Translations under genes and position numbers: made by a program
Notes under the pieces: generated by a model
The model's input: the letters and a program-made list of their open reading frames with translations, nothing else
What the model was told of the DNA's origin: nothing
Database searches by the model: none
Shown here: positions 52,051 to 52,124 of the stretch, in pieces
Numbering within the stretch: the first letter of the stretch is position 1
Layout: each line of letters opens with the position of its first letter
Source: Candidatus Gastranaerophilales bacterium
Lineage (GTDB): Bacteria; Cyanobacteriota; Vampirovibrionia; Gastranaerophilales; Gastranaerophilaceae
Direction of reading: 5' to 3'
NCBI GenBank assembly: GCA_947625305.1
Contig: CANQNW010000014.1
Location: forward strand, 1-52,124
DNA length: 52,124 bases

Positions 52051-52124
52051 TTATTTTCCTTTTTCTAAATCTTGTATTCTATGATTTATTACTTTTATTT
52101 GTTCTGCTTGTATTCCCTGTTCTT
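52051..52124 (-). CDS. C-terminal fragment of a small coiled-coil protein
   Basis: Partial; the window ends inside it. The last codons read EQGIQAEQIKVINHRIQDLE, GK, stop, a helical segment of a kind seen in small phage proteins next to endolysins (XhlA-like, for example). AAAAAGG inside its end serves as RBS for the lysozyme gene. Confidence 0.5.
   Translation of the reverse strand, partial: EQGIQAEQIKVINHRIQDLEKGK

Noticed and set aside
1-52124. CRISPR array
   Set aside because: The repeats seen have irregular spacing, variable inner modules and no constant-length unique spacers; no cas gene is present.

Overview
The window is a low-GC (roughly 30%) bacterial chromosome segment with the standard genetic code. 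It suggests a diderm bacterium related to non-photosynthetic Cyanobacteriota (Melainabacteria/Vampirovibrionia, order Gastranaerophilales is my best guess). The grounds are: adjacent rsmA-ispE as in cyanobacteria, a plant/proteobacterial-type glutamate-cysteine ligase paired with gshB, an AMIN-Amidase_3 amidase, an EF-hand protein, lipoprotein and porin-like products, and a heptosyltransferase-type GT9. The assignment rests on gene content and reading of proteins only; no rRNA is present.

Layout. 1-4.5 kb: hairpin repeats, a small membrane protein, a lipoprotein behind a promoter whose spacer is a G9 tract, an iron alcohol dehydrogenase and a radical SAM enzyme. 4.7-12.8 kb: uracil-DNA glycosylase, then a plus-strand run of coiled-coil protein-rsmA-ispE-murQ-gshB-gshA, followed by a porin-like barrel and an XRE regulator broken by a small insertion. 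14.4-19.8 kb: mutS2, HU, lysS and a spermidine-synthase-like protein. 19.8-20.5 kb: mosaic repeats. 20.7-24.3 kb: a HgdB/activase-like protein with a winged-helix regulator, an NrtR-type Nudix regulator, a lytic transglycosylase and a ribbon-helix-helix protein. 24.3-27.5 kb: M20 peptidase, then an RRE-radical SAM-SPASM maturase, a G10-containing small ORF and a 54-residue candidate RiPP precursor. 27.6-32.7 kb: rpsO, metK, a CCA-adding-type nucleotidyltransferase and two unknown proteins. 32.7-37.4 kb: translation genes (rplT, rpmI, infC with an AUU start, rplJ, rplL), interrupted by mosaic repeats and by an opposite-strand radical SAM gene frameshifted at a C9 tract. 37.4-46.8 kb: Spy-like and EF-hand proteins, cell-wall genes (amidase, murI), trxB, and a GT9-AlgJ-AlgI envelope-glycan group. 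46.9-52.1 kb: a restriction-modification operon (N6A methylase, C5 methylase, HNH nuclease) next to a phage-type lysozyme.

The most interesting signals are linked. Three G/C homopolymers of 9-10 bases occur in an AT-rich 52-kb sequence. They sit in a promoter spacer, in a small ORF between a RiPP-type maturase and its candidate precursor, and near the start of another radical SAM gene. Together they look like slipped-strand contingency loci. In addition, at least six genes share an architecture in which a -10 hexamer lies exactly 6 nt before the start codon, which predicts leaderless mRNAs. Mosaic intergenic repeats, in both orientations, occupy the larger gene-free stretches. No rRNA, tRNA or CRISPR array was found.
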